A stretch of DNA of 59,756 nucleotides, taken from positions 1-59,756 of the forward strand of contig JAFTGN010000041.1 in assembly GCA_017457865.1 (NCBI GenBank). Reading direction: 5' to 3'. The notes beneath the pieces are model-generated. The model was not told the origin of the DNA and made no database searches. It worked only from the letters and a program-made list of their open reading frames with translations. Source of the stretch: Lachnospiraceae bacterium. GTDB lineage: Bacteria; Bacillota; Clostridia; Lachnospirales; Lachnospiraceae. Each line of letters opens with the position of its first letter. The first letter of the stretch is position 1. Position numbers and translations under genes: made by a program. Positions 44,767-53,720 of this stretch are shown here, piece by piece.

Positions 44767-45038
44767 GTACAAAGAAAAAAGTTCCGTTGCGTCAGTGTGT
44801 AGGTTGTGGCGAGATGAAGCCCAAAAAAGAGATGGTGCGTATCATCAAAACCGCAGAAGATGAAATTCTAATGGACACGACAGGAAAGAAAAACGGCAGA
44901 GGTGCATATATTTGCAAAAGCAGTGCCTGCCTGACACAAGCACGAAAAAACCGGGGATTGGAACGGTCTTTGAAGAGTCCCATTGCACCGGAAATATATG
45001 AACTATTGCAGAAGGAGATGGAAGCATTTGAAGAATGA
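44763..45038 (+). CDS. ylxR: YlxR (DUF448) RNA-binding protein, RnpM family
   Basis: Small protein of 91 residues with the family start PLRQCVGCGEMKPKKEMVRI and GRGAYICKSSACL. Members bind RNA; the Bacillus homologue has been described as modulating RNase P. It overlaps nusA by four bases and ylxQ by eleven, so it is translationally coupled to both. Confidence 0.93.
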   Translation: MSTKKKVPLRQCVGCGEMKPKKEMVRIIKTAEDEILMDTTGKKNGRGAYICKSSACLTQARKNRGLERSLKSPIAPEIYELLQKEMEAFEE

Positions 45039-45360
45039 TAGATTTCTCTCTATGCTGGGGCTTGCTGCCAGAGCCGGAAAAGTCGCAAGTGGTGAGTTTT
45101 CTACAGAGAAGGCAGTGAAGGATGGAAAAGCATATCTGGTGATCATTGCGGAAGATGCTTCTCACAATACCAGAAAGCAGTTTGTCAATATGTGTACGTT
45201 TTATGAGGTACCTTATCTGATTGCGTATGATAAGGATACACTGGGATACAGCATTGGCAGACAAATGCGTTCTTCTGCTGCGGTTGTAGACAGCAATTTC
45301 GCAAAGGGATTAAGAGAATTGCGACAGGATATCATAGAGATTACAGATGACACAGAATAG
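45028..45360 (+). CDS. ylxQ: YlxQ, L7Ae-family ribosomal protein-like RNA-binding protein
   Basis: A 110-residue L7Ae/L30e-fold protein (FLSMLGLAARAGKVASGEF, YLVIIAEDASHNTRKQ). The start is TTG at 45028, inside the end of ylxR, with AAGGAG 9 bases upstream; this gives the usual N-terminus KNDRFLSMLG, whereas earlier in-frame codons lie deep in ylxR. Expected to bind kink-turn RNA. Lies in its standard place between ylxR and infB. Confidence 0.9.
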   Translation: MKNDRFLSMLGLAARAGKVASGEFSTEKAVKDGKAYLVIIAEDASHNTRKQFVNMCTFYEVPYLIAYDKDTLGYSIGRQMRSSAAVVDSNFAKGLRELRQDIIEITDDTE

Positions 45361-45396
45361 AATTGTGTAGAAAGGCTATAGATTGGTGGTAGATTC

Positions 45397-48288
45397 ATGG
45401 CTGAAATGAAAGTTCAGGAATTAGCAGAAAAATATGGAAAGACAGAAGCAGAAGTAATTGAACTGCTTCAGAAAAAAGGAGTAAATGCAGATGCATCTAC
45501 TTTATTAAATGAAGAACAGACAGAAATTGTAAAACATGCGTTTAAGAAGAAAAAGAAACTGGCTGTAGTGGTACGTTCGCAGAACAGTGAAAAGCCAATC
45601 AGTTCCGGAAATAAGACAAAGACCGGTTCTTCCACAGGAGAAAAGAAGGCTCCGGGTCGTCGTCGCAAGCCGGCTGCTACAGGAGAAAAGAGCGGTGAGG
45701 CAGCACCGGTGAAGAAAAAGCAGGCAAAGCCTGTTTCTGAGGCTGTGCTAGAGACTGCAGAAATCAAGGATACCGTTCAAGCAGAGCAGACCGCTGCACA
45801 AAAGCCGGCAGAGCAGGTGGTAGAATCTGTTTCTGTTACAGAGACCGCTCCAGTAACAGAGACACCAGAGACCACAGCACAGACCCCTGTAGAAGAAGCG
45901 GCAAAGGAAACACAGATCGTGGAGGAGCCAAAAGAGAAGACTCCTGAGGAAATCGAAGCGGAAAAGGCAGCTGCAAGAGCAGAGGCAGAACGTCGTGCCA
46001 TTGCCCGTGCAAAGGAAATTCAGGCCGCTGCAAAGCTGGCAGCAGAGAAACGTGCAGCAGCTGGCGGCGGTGACCGCAGCAGGCGTGACGGAGACAGACG
46101 TCGTGACGGAGATCGCAATCGCAGAAACGGGCAAAGTGGCAATGGCTCTGACAGACAGAGAAGCCAGGGCAATGGAAGACGGGATGGCAGTGGCTATCAG
46201 AAGCGTGACGATGACAATCGTTCCTATAACAACCGTGGCAGAGACAATCAGGGCGGTTATAATAAGGATAAGGACAGTACCCAGGAGCGTCCACAGAGCA
46301 GAAGACGGGATGACCGGAAGAACAGCGGCGGCATGGATCTGGCACCTGCTATGAACAAGAATGATGCTCGTGGCGGAAAGGGTATGAACAAGAAGGAACG
46401 TGAACTCCGTGAAAAGAACAGACAGAACGAGGAGAAGAACGGAAAGAAGCAGGAAAATATCCGTAACTTTGATAAGATGAAGAATGCCGGTAAGAATAAG
46501 AATACACCGGCACCTGCACAGGTGGAGGATGACGGCATCAAGACACTGACTCTGCCGGAGACCATGACCTTAAAGGAACTGGCAGATATGATGAAGCAGC
46601 CAGCTGCAGCAGTCATCAAGAAGCTGTTCTTACAGGGTAATATCGTCAACATCAACTCCGAGCTGACGTATGAGCAGGCAGAAGAGATTGCCTTGGAGTA
46701 TAATTGTATTTGTGAGAAGGAAGTCAAGGTCAATGTATTAGAGGAGTTGCTGAAAGATGTGGAAGATTCAGAAGATACATTGGTACCACGTCCGCCGGTT
46801 GTCTGCGTCATGGGTCATGTAGACCATGGTAAGACTTCTTTGTTGGATAAGATTCGTTCTTCTAATGTAACAGCAAAAGAGGCCGGCGGTATTACACAGC
46901 ATATTGGTGCTTATACTGTAAAGTGCAGGGGAGAAAATATCACTTTCTTAGACACACCAGGACATGAAGCATTTACTGCCATGCGTATGCGTGGTGCACA
47001 GTCTACGGATATTGCCATTCTGGTAGTAGCAGCAGACGATGGCGTGATGCCACAGACCATCGAGGCCATCAACCATGCAAAGGCTGCCGGTGTAGAGATC
47101 ATTGTGGCCATCAACAAGATTGATAAGATGAGTGCCAATGTAGACCGTGTCATGCAGGAATTAAGTGAGTATGAATTGATTCCGGAAGACTGGGGCGGCA
47201 GCACCATCTTCGTACCGGTTTCTGCACACACTGGCGAGGGGATTGACACCTTACTGGAGATGATTCTGTTGGTGGCAGAGATGAAGGAACTGCGTGCCAA
47301 TCCAAACCGCAATGCCCGTGGTCTGGTCATTGAGGCACAGTTGGATAAGGGAAGAGGTCCGGTTGCCACGGTGCTGATTCAGAAGGGTACCCTGCATGTA
47401 GGCGACAACATTACCGCAGGATGCAGTTATGGTAAAGTGCGTGCCATGATCGATGACAAGGGCAGACGTGTGAAGGAAGCCGATCCGTCTACACCTGTGG
47501 AGATCCTGGGTCTGAATGATGTGCCAAATGCAGGTGATGTGGTGATTGCCACCAAGACCGATAAGGAAGCACGTAACATTGCAGAGACCTTTATCTCCGA
47601 AGGCCGTGAGAAGATGATTGAGGAGACACGTTCTAAGCTGACTTTAGATGGTCTGTTCAGTCAGATCCAGGCAGGTAACTTAAAGGAGCTGAACCTGATC
47701 ATCAAGGCGGATGTACAGGGTTCTGTAGAGGCAGTGAAGCAGTCTCTGTTGAAGCTGTCTAATGAAGAAGTGGTCGTAAAAGTGATCCATGGCGGCGTAG
47801 GTGCCATCAACGAGTCTGATGTGGTATTGGCATCTGCTTCCAATGCGATTATCATTGGCTTTAATGTACGCCCGGATGCAATGGCAAAGGCAATGGCAGA
47901 GCGTGAGAAGGTAGATTTGAGACTGTACCGTGTCATTTACCAGGCAATTGAAGACGTGGAAGCAGCTATGAAGGGTATGTTAGACCCGATCTTTGAGGAA
48001 AAGATCATCGGTCATGCAATCGTTCGTGCCACATTCAAGGCGTCCGGTATTGGTGTGATTGCCGGTTCTTATGTGACAGACGGTGTATTGCAGCGTGGAT
48101 GTAGTATCCGCTTAAAGAGAGAGGGCGAAGTGATCTTTGACGGCCCGATGGCATCTTTGAAGCATCTGAAAGATGATGTAAAGGAAATGAAGGAAGGCTT
48201 CGAGTGTGGTGTCGTACTGGAGAAGTGGAATGACATCAAGGAAGACGACATCCTGGAAGCGTATAAGATGGTAGAAGTACCAAGATAG
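45397..48288 (+). CDS. infB: Translation initiation factor IF-2
   Basis: GTPase that brings fMet-tRNA to the 30S subunit. An N-terminal IF2_N domain ([26 protein letters not shown]) is followed by a long disordered Lys/Glu/Ala then Arg/Gly/Asn/Asp-rich region (about 50-345), a second IF2_N domain, and the G domain with [22 protein letters not shown] and INKIDKM; domains II-IV complete the C-terminus. 963 residues, long because of the variable region. fMet selection connects it with fmt and def in this window. Confidence 0.97.
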   Translation: MAEMKVQELAEKYGKTEAEVIELLQKKGVNADASTLLNEEQTEIVKHAFKKKKKLAVVVRSQNSEKPISSGNKTKTGSSTGEKKAPGRRRKPAATGEKSGEAAPVKKKQAKPVSEAVLETAEIKDTVQAEQTAAQKPAEQVVESVSVTETAPVTETPETTAQTPVEEAAKETQIVEEPKEKTPEEIEAEKAAARAEAERRAIARAKEIQAAAKLAAEKRAAAGGGDRSRRDGDRRRDGDRNRRNGQSGNGSDRQRSQGNGRRDGSGYQKRDDDNRSYNNRGRDNQGGYNKDKDSTQERPQSRRRDDRKNSGGMDLAPAMNKNDARGGKGMNKKERELREKNRQNEEKNGKKQENIRNFDKMKNAGKNKNTPAPAQVEDDGIKTLTLPETMTLKELADMMKQPAAAVIKKLFLQGNIVNINSELTYEQAEEIALEYNCICEKEVKVNVLEELLKDVEDSEDTLVPRPPVVCVMGHVDHGKTSLLDKIRSSNVTAKEAGGITQHIGAYTVKCRGENITFLDTPGHEAFTAMRMRGAQSTDIAILVVAADDGVMPQTIEAINHAKAAGVEIIVAINKIDKMSANVDRVMQELSEYELIPEDWGGSTIFVPVSAHTGEGIDTLLEMILLVAEMKELRANPNRNARGLVIEAQLDKGRGPVATVLIQKGTLHVGDNITAGCSYGKVRAMIDDKGRRVKEADPSTPVEILGLNDVPNAGDVVIATKTDKEARNIAETFISEGREKMIEETRSKLTLDGLFSQIQAGNLKELNLIIKADVQGSVEAVKQSLLKLSNEEVVVKVIHGGVGAINESDVVLASASNAIIIGFNVRPDAMAKAMAEREKVDLRLYRVIYQAIEDVEAAMKGMLDPIFEEKIIGHAIVRATFKASGIGVIAGSYVTDGVLQRGCSIRLKREGEVIFDGPMASLKHLKDDVKEMKEGFECGVVLEKWNDIKEDDILEAYKMVEVPR

Positions 48289-48296
48289 GATGGAAA

Positions 48297-48710
48297 ATGA
48301 GAAAAAACAGTATTAAGAATACCAGAATCAATGGGGAAGTGCAGAAGGAACTGAGCAATATCATCCGCAGTGAGATCAAAGATCCACGGATTCATCCCAT
48401 GACTTCTGTGGTAGCAGTAGAGGTCACGCCGGATCTGAAATATTGCAAGGCATATATCAGTGTACTGGGGGATGAGCAGGCCCAGAAGGACACCATGGCA
48501 GGCTTGAAGAATGCCGCGCCATTTGTCCGCCATATGTTGGCAAAGACGGTGAATCTGCGTGTGACACCGGAGATCAAATTTATTCTGGATCAGTCCATTG
48601 AATATGGGGTGCACATGACCAATCTGATCAATGAGGTCACAAAAGACCTGACAGATCAGTCAGAAGATGATGTGGCAGAGGAAGAGGAAACAATAGAGGA
48701 TGAAGAGTGA
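48297..48710 (+). CDS. rbfA: Ribosome-binding factor A
   Basis: Assists late 30S maturation and cold adaptation. KH-like fold with RINGEVQKELSNIIRSEIKDPRI and VTPDLKYCKAYISVLG. 137 residues with an acidic tail. The start lies 8 bases after infB and the end overlaps the next gene by 11 bases. Confidence 0.95.
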   Translation: MRKNSIKNTRINGEVQKELSNIIRSEIKDPRIHPMTSVVAVEVTPDLKYCKAYISVLGDEQAQKDTMAGLKNAAPFVRHMLAKTVNLRVTPEIKFILDQSIEYGVHMTNLINEVTKDLTDQSEDDVAEEEETIEDEE

Positions 48711-49668
48711 TTTTTTTGAACAAGTGCTGACCGGTGTGAAGCGTGTGTGCATCACCGGTCATGTAAAGCCCGACGGGGACTGTGTGGGTTCCTGTCTGGG
48801 ACTGAAAAATTATCTGGCAGACAATTTTCCACAAATGCAGGCAGATGTGTATCTGGATCCGTATGAACCCTCTTTTTCTTTTATGCGGTATGAAGATCAG
48901 GTGAAGCACAGTGACAGTTCCATTCAGTTTTATGACTTGTTTATTTCATTGGACTGTGCGGACTTAGAGCGAATCGGACTGGGAAAGAAATATTTTCAGA
49001 CTGCAGACAGAACTTTGTGCATTGATCATCATGTGAGCAATCCAGGCTATGCGGGGCAGAATTATATTCTGCCGGACACAAGTGCCTGCGCAGAGATTTT
49101 GTATCAACTATTTGATAAGGAGAAGATTGGGAAAGAAACGGCAGAATGTCTGTATACCGGTATTGCCCATGACACCGGCATTTTCAAGTACAGCAATGTG
49201 ACAGGAGATACCATGCGTGCGGCAGCAGATCTGATTGACAGGGGGATTCCCTTTGATGAGATTTTGACAGACACCATTCTCACCAAGAGTTATGTACAGC
49301 AGCAGATGTTAGCAGAAGCACTTCAGACAAGTATGTTGTTTTTGGATGGCAGATGCATCTACTCTTATATCCGGTTAAAGACCATGGAGCAGCGTGGCGC
49401 CACCATTCAGGATACCCATGGAATCGTGGAGAAACTCCGGGACACAAAAGGAGTGGATTGTGCCATATTTGCCTATGAAGTGGCACCGGGGCAGTACAAA
49501 GTCAGCACTCGTTCCAAGCAGATCGTAGATGTGAATGTGCTTTGCAACCAGTTTGGGGGCGGCGGTCACGTGCGGGCAGCAGGCTGTAGTATATCAGGAA
49601 CCTGTCATGATGTGATCAATGGAATCCTGCCTTTTGTAGAAAAACAGCTGCAGGAGAATAAAGGATAA
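48700..49668 (+). CDS. nrnA: DHH-family phosphoesterase (NrnA-like oligoribonuclease/pAp phosphatase)
   Basis: Degrades short RNA oligonucleotides and 3'-phosphoadenosine phosphate in relatives. Motifs: HVKPDGDCVGSCLGL, the DHH signature CIDHHVSNPG, TGIAHDTGIFKYSN and the DHHA1 motif FGGGGHVRAAGCS. 322 residues. Starts within the last codons of rbfA and ends overlapping truB by one base (TAATG), showing tight coupling in the translation operon. Confidence 0.93.
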   Translation: MKSDFFEQVLTGVKRVCITGHVKPDGDCVGSCLGLKNYLADNFPQMQADVYLDPYEPSFSFMRYEDQVKHSDSSIQFYDLFISLDCADLERIGLGKKYFQTADRTLCIDHHVSNPGYAGQNYILPDTSACAEILYQLFDKEKIGKETAECLYTGIAHDTGIFKYSNVTGDTMRAAADLIDRGIPFDEILTDTILTKSYVQQQMLAEALQTSMLFLDGRCIYSYIRLKTMEQRGATIQDTHGIVEKLRDTKGVDCAIFAYEVAPGQYKVSTRSKQIVDVNVLCNQFGGGGHVRAAGCSISGTCHDVINGILPFVEKQLQENKG

Positions 49669-50570
49669 TGGATGGAATACTCAACGTATATAAGGAGAAA
49701 GGATATACTTCTCATGATGTAGTGGCAAAACTGCGGGGCATTTTGAAGCAGAAAAAAATCGGACATACTGGTACTTTAGACCCGGATGCAGAAGGGGTAT
49801 TGCCGATGTGTCTGGGCAGCGCCACAAAGGTATGCGACTTGTTAACGGACAGGGATAAGACATACGAAACAGTGTTGCTCCTTGGTAAGGAGACCGATAC
49901 CCAGGACATCAGCGGAACAGTGCTGGCAGAGGCAGAAGTCACCGTAACAGAGGCAGAAGTTTTGGAGTGCATCCAGAGTTTTCTGGGGGCATATGAGCAG
50001 ATTCCGCCCATGTATTCGGCGTTGAAGGTGAACGGCAGAAAGCTGTACGATCTGGCAAGGGAAGGCCAGGTGGTCGAGCGGGCTGCCAGAACCGTGTACA
50101 TTCGTGACATTCGGATTTTGGAGGTGGCATTGCCCCGGATTCGGATGGAAGTGACCTGCTCCAAGGGAACTTACATTCGTACTCTTTGCCATGACATCGG
50201 TCAGAAGCTGGGATGTCATGGTTGTATGGAGCAGTTGCTCCGGACCAGAGTGGGCATCTTTTCTTTGACGCAGGCAAAAAAATTGTCAGAAATAGAAGCG
50301 TTACGGGATGCAGGGACGGTGGAACATCAGCTGATTCAGGTGCCGGATTTGTTTCCGGATCATCCAAGGGTGGCAGTGAAGGAAGCAGCCGCCCGTCTGG
50401 TGTACAACGGCAATCCGGTGAAGAAAAGTGACTTTGCCACTCCATTGCCGGAAGGGGCAGAGCAGATCCTTCTGTATGACCATCAGAGACAGTTTATCGG
50501 CATTTTCAAGTGGAATGGAGAAAAGCATCGGTATTTTCCGGAGAAGATGTTTTATACCCAGGGAAAATAA
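49668..50570 (+). CDS. truB: tRNA pseudouridine-55 synthase TruB
   Basis: Makes pseudouridine 55 in the T-loop of tRNAs. The catalytic Asp is in HTGTLDPDAEGVLP; YEQIPPMYSALKVNGRKLYDLARE and CSKGTYIRTLCHDIG are family motifs. 300 residues with a C-terminal PUA-like part. Start overlaps the stop of the DHH gene. Confidence 0.96.
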   Translation: MDGILNVYKEKGYTSHDVVAKLRGILKQKKIGHTGTLDPDAEGVLPMCLGSATKVCDLLTDRDKTYETVLLLGKETDTQDISGTVLAEAEVTVTEAEVLECIQSFLGAYEQIPPMYSALKVNGRKLYDLAREGQVVERAARTVYIRDIRILEVALPRIRMEVTCSKGTYIRTLCHDIGQKLGCHGCMEQLLRTRVGIFSLTQAKKLSEIEALRDAGTVEHQLIQVPDLFPDHPRVAVKEAAARLVYNGNPVKKSDFATPLPEGAEQILLYDHQRQFIGIFKWNGEKHRYFPEKMFYTQGK

Positions 50571-50690
50571 TATCAATACTTAGATATTGACATTCCATAA
50601 TGGACATAAGTGAAAAGTAGAACTACAAAAAGAGATAAAACACAAATAAAACGAGAAAAAGAAACGAAGAGAGAGGAACCTGAACAGACG

Positions 50691-51647
50691 ATGAGGCAGA
50701 TCAACACAGAACATTTTCAATTGCCACGCAGAACAGTGATTACACTGGGAAAGTTTGATGGACTGCACTTGGGACATAGAAAACTGATTCACACATTGCA
50801 GTCATGCAAAAAAGAAGAATTAGATAGTGTGGTATTTACATTTTCTGTGCCTCCGGCTTCTATCGTACAGGGGACACGCTCCGGTCAGTTGATGACAGGA
50901 GCAGAGCGTACTGCTGCGCTGGAACAGGCAGGGATAGACTACCTAATTTCCTATCCCTGTGACCAGAAGCTGATTCATATGTCAGCAGAGAATTTTATCT
51001 GTGAGATTTTGGTGGGAAAGTGTCAGGCTGCTGTCATCGTGGTGGGAACAGACTGTCACTTTGGATACCAGAGGCGGGGAGATGTGGGGATGCTGCGCCA
51101 ATATGCAGATCAATATGACTATCAGGTCGTGGTAGTGGACAAGGAAATCGATCCGGTCAGCGGAGAGGAAATCAGCAGTACGCTGATTAAGAGGGAATTG
51201 TTAGCAGGAAATATGGAGCATGCCAATGCAATGCTTGGGTATCCATATTCTTATCGGGGAGAGGTAGTACATGGAAAACAGCTTGGCAGAACTCTTGGCA
51301 TCCCCACTATGAATGTATATCCGGATGAGGAGAAAATCGTACCGCCGGCAGGTGTGTATTGTGCAAAAGCAGAAATAGATGGATGCATTTATAAGGGAAT
51401 TGCAAACATCGGATACAAACCTACCGTAACAGAGGAACACAGACTGCTTTTGGAAACATTTTTATTTGATTTTCATGCAGATGTGTATGGAAAAGAGATT
51501 GCAGTTATGTTATACTTTTTTGTAAGGGCGGAACAAAAGTTTGCAGGAATACCAGAACTGCAGAGACAAATGACAGCGGACATCCGGTCAGGAAGGGAAT
51601 ACTTTGACCGGCAGACAGATGTTTCTGACAAGGGTGAAGAGACATAA
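50691..51647 (+). CDS. ribF: Bifunctional riboflavin kinase/FAD synthetase
   Basis: Converts riboflavin to FMN and FAD. The N-terminal FAD synthetase has TLGKFDGLHLGHRKLI and ISSTLIKREL; the C-terminal riboflavin kinase has GRTLGIPTMNVYP and PPAGVYCAKAEIDG. The ATG at 50691 has GAGAGG about 13 bases upstream; an earlier in-frame codon (50610) gives only a Lys/Arg-rich extension. 318 residues. Last gene of the rimP-ribF stretch. Confidence 0.96.
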   Translation: MRQINTEHFQLPRRTVITLGKFDGLHLGHRKLIHTLQSCKKEELDSVVFTFSVPPASIVQGTRSGQLMTGAERTAALEQAGIDYLISYPCDQKLIHMSAENFICEILVGKCQAAVIVVGTDCHFGYQRRGDVGMLRQYADQYDYQVVVVDKEIDPVSGEEISSTLIKRELLAGNMEHANAMLGYPYSYRGEVVHGKQLGRTLGIPTMNVYPDEEKIVPPAGVYCAKAEIDGCIYKGIANIGYKPTVTEEHRLLLETFLFDFHADVYGKEIAVMLYFFVRAEQKFAGIPELQRQMTADIRSGREYFDRQTDVSDKGEET

Positions 51648-51764
51648 GGGAGAGATCTGGTTGAACGTCAGTTGTATGAAGAAGCAGTCCCATGTGCCGG
51701 ACAAAGGATAGAACGGCTGGATATTCCTGAGATGAGATGCTTTGGAATAGAGGATGAAGTGAAA

Positions 51765-52928
51765 ATGAAAAAATGGAAATATACAATTGGAACAATTTTG
51801 GTTACAGTATGTATGGCTGCCTGTGCCACTGCATCAGGCAAGTTGCAGCAGCCGGAAAGTGGGTATGAAAGCGCAAAATCCGCATCGGTTTTGGGAAAGG
51901 CCGGAGTGGATGAACAGACAGAAAGTCAAGAAGAGACCATACATAGCAGTGCAGATGTTTTGGAATCAGAAAACATCCGTGAGACAGAGACTGTGGAAGA
52001 GACTGTGACGGAAGAGGAAACCACACAGGAGGAAACACTGTCAAAGGAAGAGCAGGAGCGGCTGGCATATGAGGCCCATAAGAGTGTGCTGAATCAATAC
52101 CAGCGGCTTGGTGTAGTGAAGAATGTTACCAACAACCTGAACATCCGGGAAAGTGCAAAAGAGGATGGTCTGATCATCGGTAAGGCAGTGGAGTATGCCG
52201 GACTGGAAATCATTGATGAGACCGGTGACTGGTACAAGGTACGAGTAGGCGATTCCTATGGATATGTGACCAAGGAATATGTGGCCACAGGGGAAGAGGC
52301 AGAGGAACTGGCAGTGGAGCATGCAGAGCAGAAGGCAGTGGTCACTGCCCAAATCCTGAATGTGCGCAAGGGACCTTCGCTGTTGACCAATGTGATGCTG
52401 CGTGTCAGTGTGAAGGACCGATATCCCATCGTGAAGCAGTATGACAATTGGACACAGATTCAGGTGCTGGAAAATGTAACCGGCTATGTATCCAATGATT
52501 TTATATCGGTAGACTATTTCTTACCAAGTGCTTATATCATCAAAGAATACCAGGGGCTTTCTGAAACCAGAAGAAATCTGGTCAGCATGGCATTTGAATA
52601 TTTGGGTGGAAAGTATGTCTGGGGTGGTACCACTCTGGGTGTAGGAGTAGATTGTTCCGGTTATGTAATGCGGCTGTATGAGGCACAGGGTATCATCATC
52701 CATAGAGTATCCATCGAGCAGGCGACAGACGGCAGACAGGTCAGTCCGGAAGAGATGAAGCCGGGTGATTTGATTTTCTATGAAACATTAGGTCCATACA
52801 TCAGTCACGTGGCCATGTACATTGGAGATGGCAAGATCATTCATGCGGCCAGTGAAAAGAAGGGAATTTGTATCAATGAGTGGAATTACATTGAGCCTGT
52901 TATGATCCGGAATATCATCGGAGATTAG
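51765..52928 (+). CDS. Secreted NlpC/P60 peptidoglycan hydrolase with two SH3 domains
   Basis: Cell-wall endopeptidase of 387 residues. The N-terminus is a signal sequence with a possible lipobox (ILVTVCMAAC), so it may be a lipoprotein. An acidic Glu/Thr-rich linker (40-105) precedes two bacterial SH3 domains (LNIRESAKEDG... and LNVRKGPSLLT...), then the NlpC/P60 domain with Cys in GVDCSGYVMRLY, His in ISHVAMYIGDGKIIHAA. It would cut between D-Glu and the third residue of stem peptides, the residue added by MurE. Start ATG at 51765 has GAGGATG upstream. Located between ribF and rpsO. Confidence 0.9.
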   Translation: MKKWKYTIGTILVTVCMAACATASGKLQQPESGYESAKSASVLGKAGVDEQTESQEETIHSSADVLESENIRETETVEETVTEEETTQEETLSKEEQERLAYEAHKSVLNQYQRLGVVKNVTNNLNIRESAKEDGLIIGKAVEYAGLEIIDETGDWYKVRVGDSYGYVTKEYVATGEEAEELAVEHAEQKAVVTAQILNVRKGPSLLTNVMLRVSVKDRYPIVKQYDNWTQIQVLENVTGYVSNDFISVDYFLPSAYIIKEYQGLSETRRNLVSMAFEYLGGKYVWGGTTLGVGVDCSGYVMRLYEAQGIIIHRVSIEQATDGRQVSPEEMKPGDLIFYETLGPYISHVAMYIGDGKIIHAASEKKGICINEWNYIEPVMIRNIIGD

Positions 52929-52938
52929 AAAAAAGTCT

Positions 52939-52967
52939 TTGACTTTTCTATATAGATGTGTTACACT
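52939..52967 (+). promoter_or_regulatory. Predicted rpsO promoter
   Basis: TTGACT (52939-52944), 17-base spacer, TACACT (52962-52967). It begins just after the NlpC/P60 stop and leaves a leader of about 98 bases. Confidence 0.75.
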
Positions 52968-52973
52968 GTCTAG

Positions 52974-53072
52974 GTGTGTGAATTGACACATGAAAGCACC
53001 GATGCCCGGCATGTGGCTACTCCAGCCAGTGCTTAGTATCCGGTAAGAATTTTGATTTAGGAGGTTGGAACT
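52974..53072 (+). promoter_or_regulatory. Candidate autoregulatory leader of rpsO (S15)
   Basis: The leader folds into a compact branched form: GCAC (52996-52999) pairs with GTGC (53029-53032), enclosing palindromic ATGCCCGGCAT (53002-53012) and the stem TGGCT (53014-53018) / AGCCA (53024-53028). S15 mRNAs in many bacteria carry an S15-binding junction before the gene; the resemblance here is structural inference. Confidence 0.45.
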
Positions 53073-53339
53073 ATGATTTCCAAAGAAAAGAAGGCACAGA
53101 TTATTGCAGAGTACGGCAGAAAGCCAGGCGATACAGGATCTCCAGAAGTTCAGATCGCAATTTTAACCGCACGTATTCAGGAGTTGACAGAGCATCTGAA
53201 GGAGAACCCGAAGGATCATCATTCCAGAAGAGGTCTGCTGATGATGGTAGGTCAGAGACGTGGTATGTTGGATTATTATAAGAAGAAGAATCTGGAAGGC
53301 TATCGTGAGCTGATCGCAAAGTTAGGAATCAGAAAGTAA
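53073..53339 (+). CDS. rpsO: 30S ribosomal protein S15
   Basis: Primary 16S rRNA-binding protein of the small subunit. Family motifs: [34 protein letters not shown] and [16 protein letters not shown]. 88 residues, exact family length. Start ATG has AGGAGG upstream. Its own promoter and terminator flank it; pnp follows in the standard order. Confidence 0.97.
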   Translation: MISKEKKAQIIAEYGRKPGDTGSPEVQIAILTARIQELTEHLKENPKDHHSRRGLLMMVGQRRGMLDYYKKKNLEGYRELIAKLGIRK

Positions 53340-53371
53340 TCTGTTACCGGTTCAGCTATTGTGCATTTCCG

Positions 53372-53402
53372 AAAGGGTGGAGTTTTGATTCCACCCTTTT
53401 TT
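53372..53402 (+). terminator. Rho-independent terminator after rpsO
   Basis: AAAGGGTGGA pairs with TCCACCCTTT, then TTTT. Confidence 0.85.
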
Positions 53403-53720
53403 AAGGGAAAATTGTAACTGTAAAGAGATTAGACAGTTGCGAAAGAGTATAATCGTTCCATGTCATTGCCGTTTGAAAATTTTTGTGCGATGGGAAAGTT
53501 CTATTATACACATACAGAAGAAACCCGAGACCGCTGAAAAGGATATAGAAATCTGGTCACTGTGAAAGAACGGAACAGTTACGAAAACTGTATTTTTTTC
53601 AGTAGTTTCGGAACGAAGTTTTCTTCTGTAAACAGATACGGTATGTAACTGTCTAGAAGGAACACAAACGTGTGCGGCGTGTGGTTCCGGTTTGCAAATC
53701 CGCATAGAAAAGAGGAGAAT
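53403..53720 (+). other. Gene-free leader region of pnp with repeated ACAGTTRCGAAA motifs
   Basis: About 320 bases with no credible gene. It contains GTAACTGT (53414-53421) facing ACAGTTGC (53433-53440), and GAACAGTTAC (53573-53582) facing GTAACTGT (53645-53652). TATAAT occurs at 53449-53454 without a good -35. The spaced inverted repeats could form a long leader structure; pnp leaders are autoregulated in some bacteria. Confidence 0.4.

Noticed and set aside
45468-46345. Long minus-strand open frames opposite infB
   Set aside because: They mirror the low-complexity Arg/Gly/Glu region of IF-2, lack RBS and show no family features.
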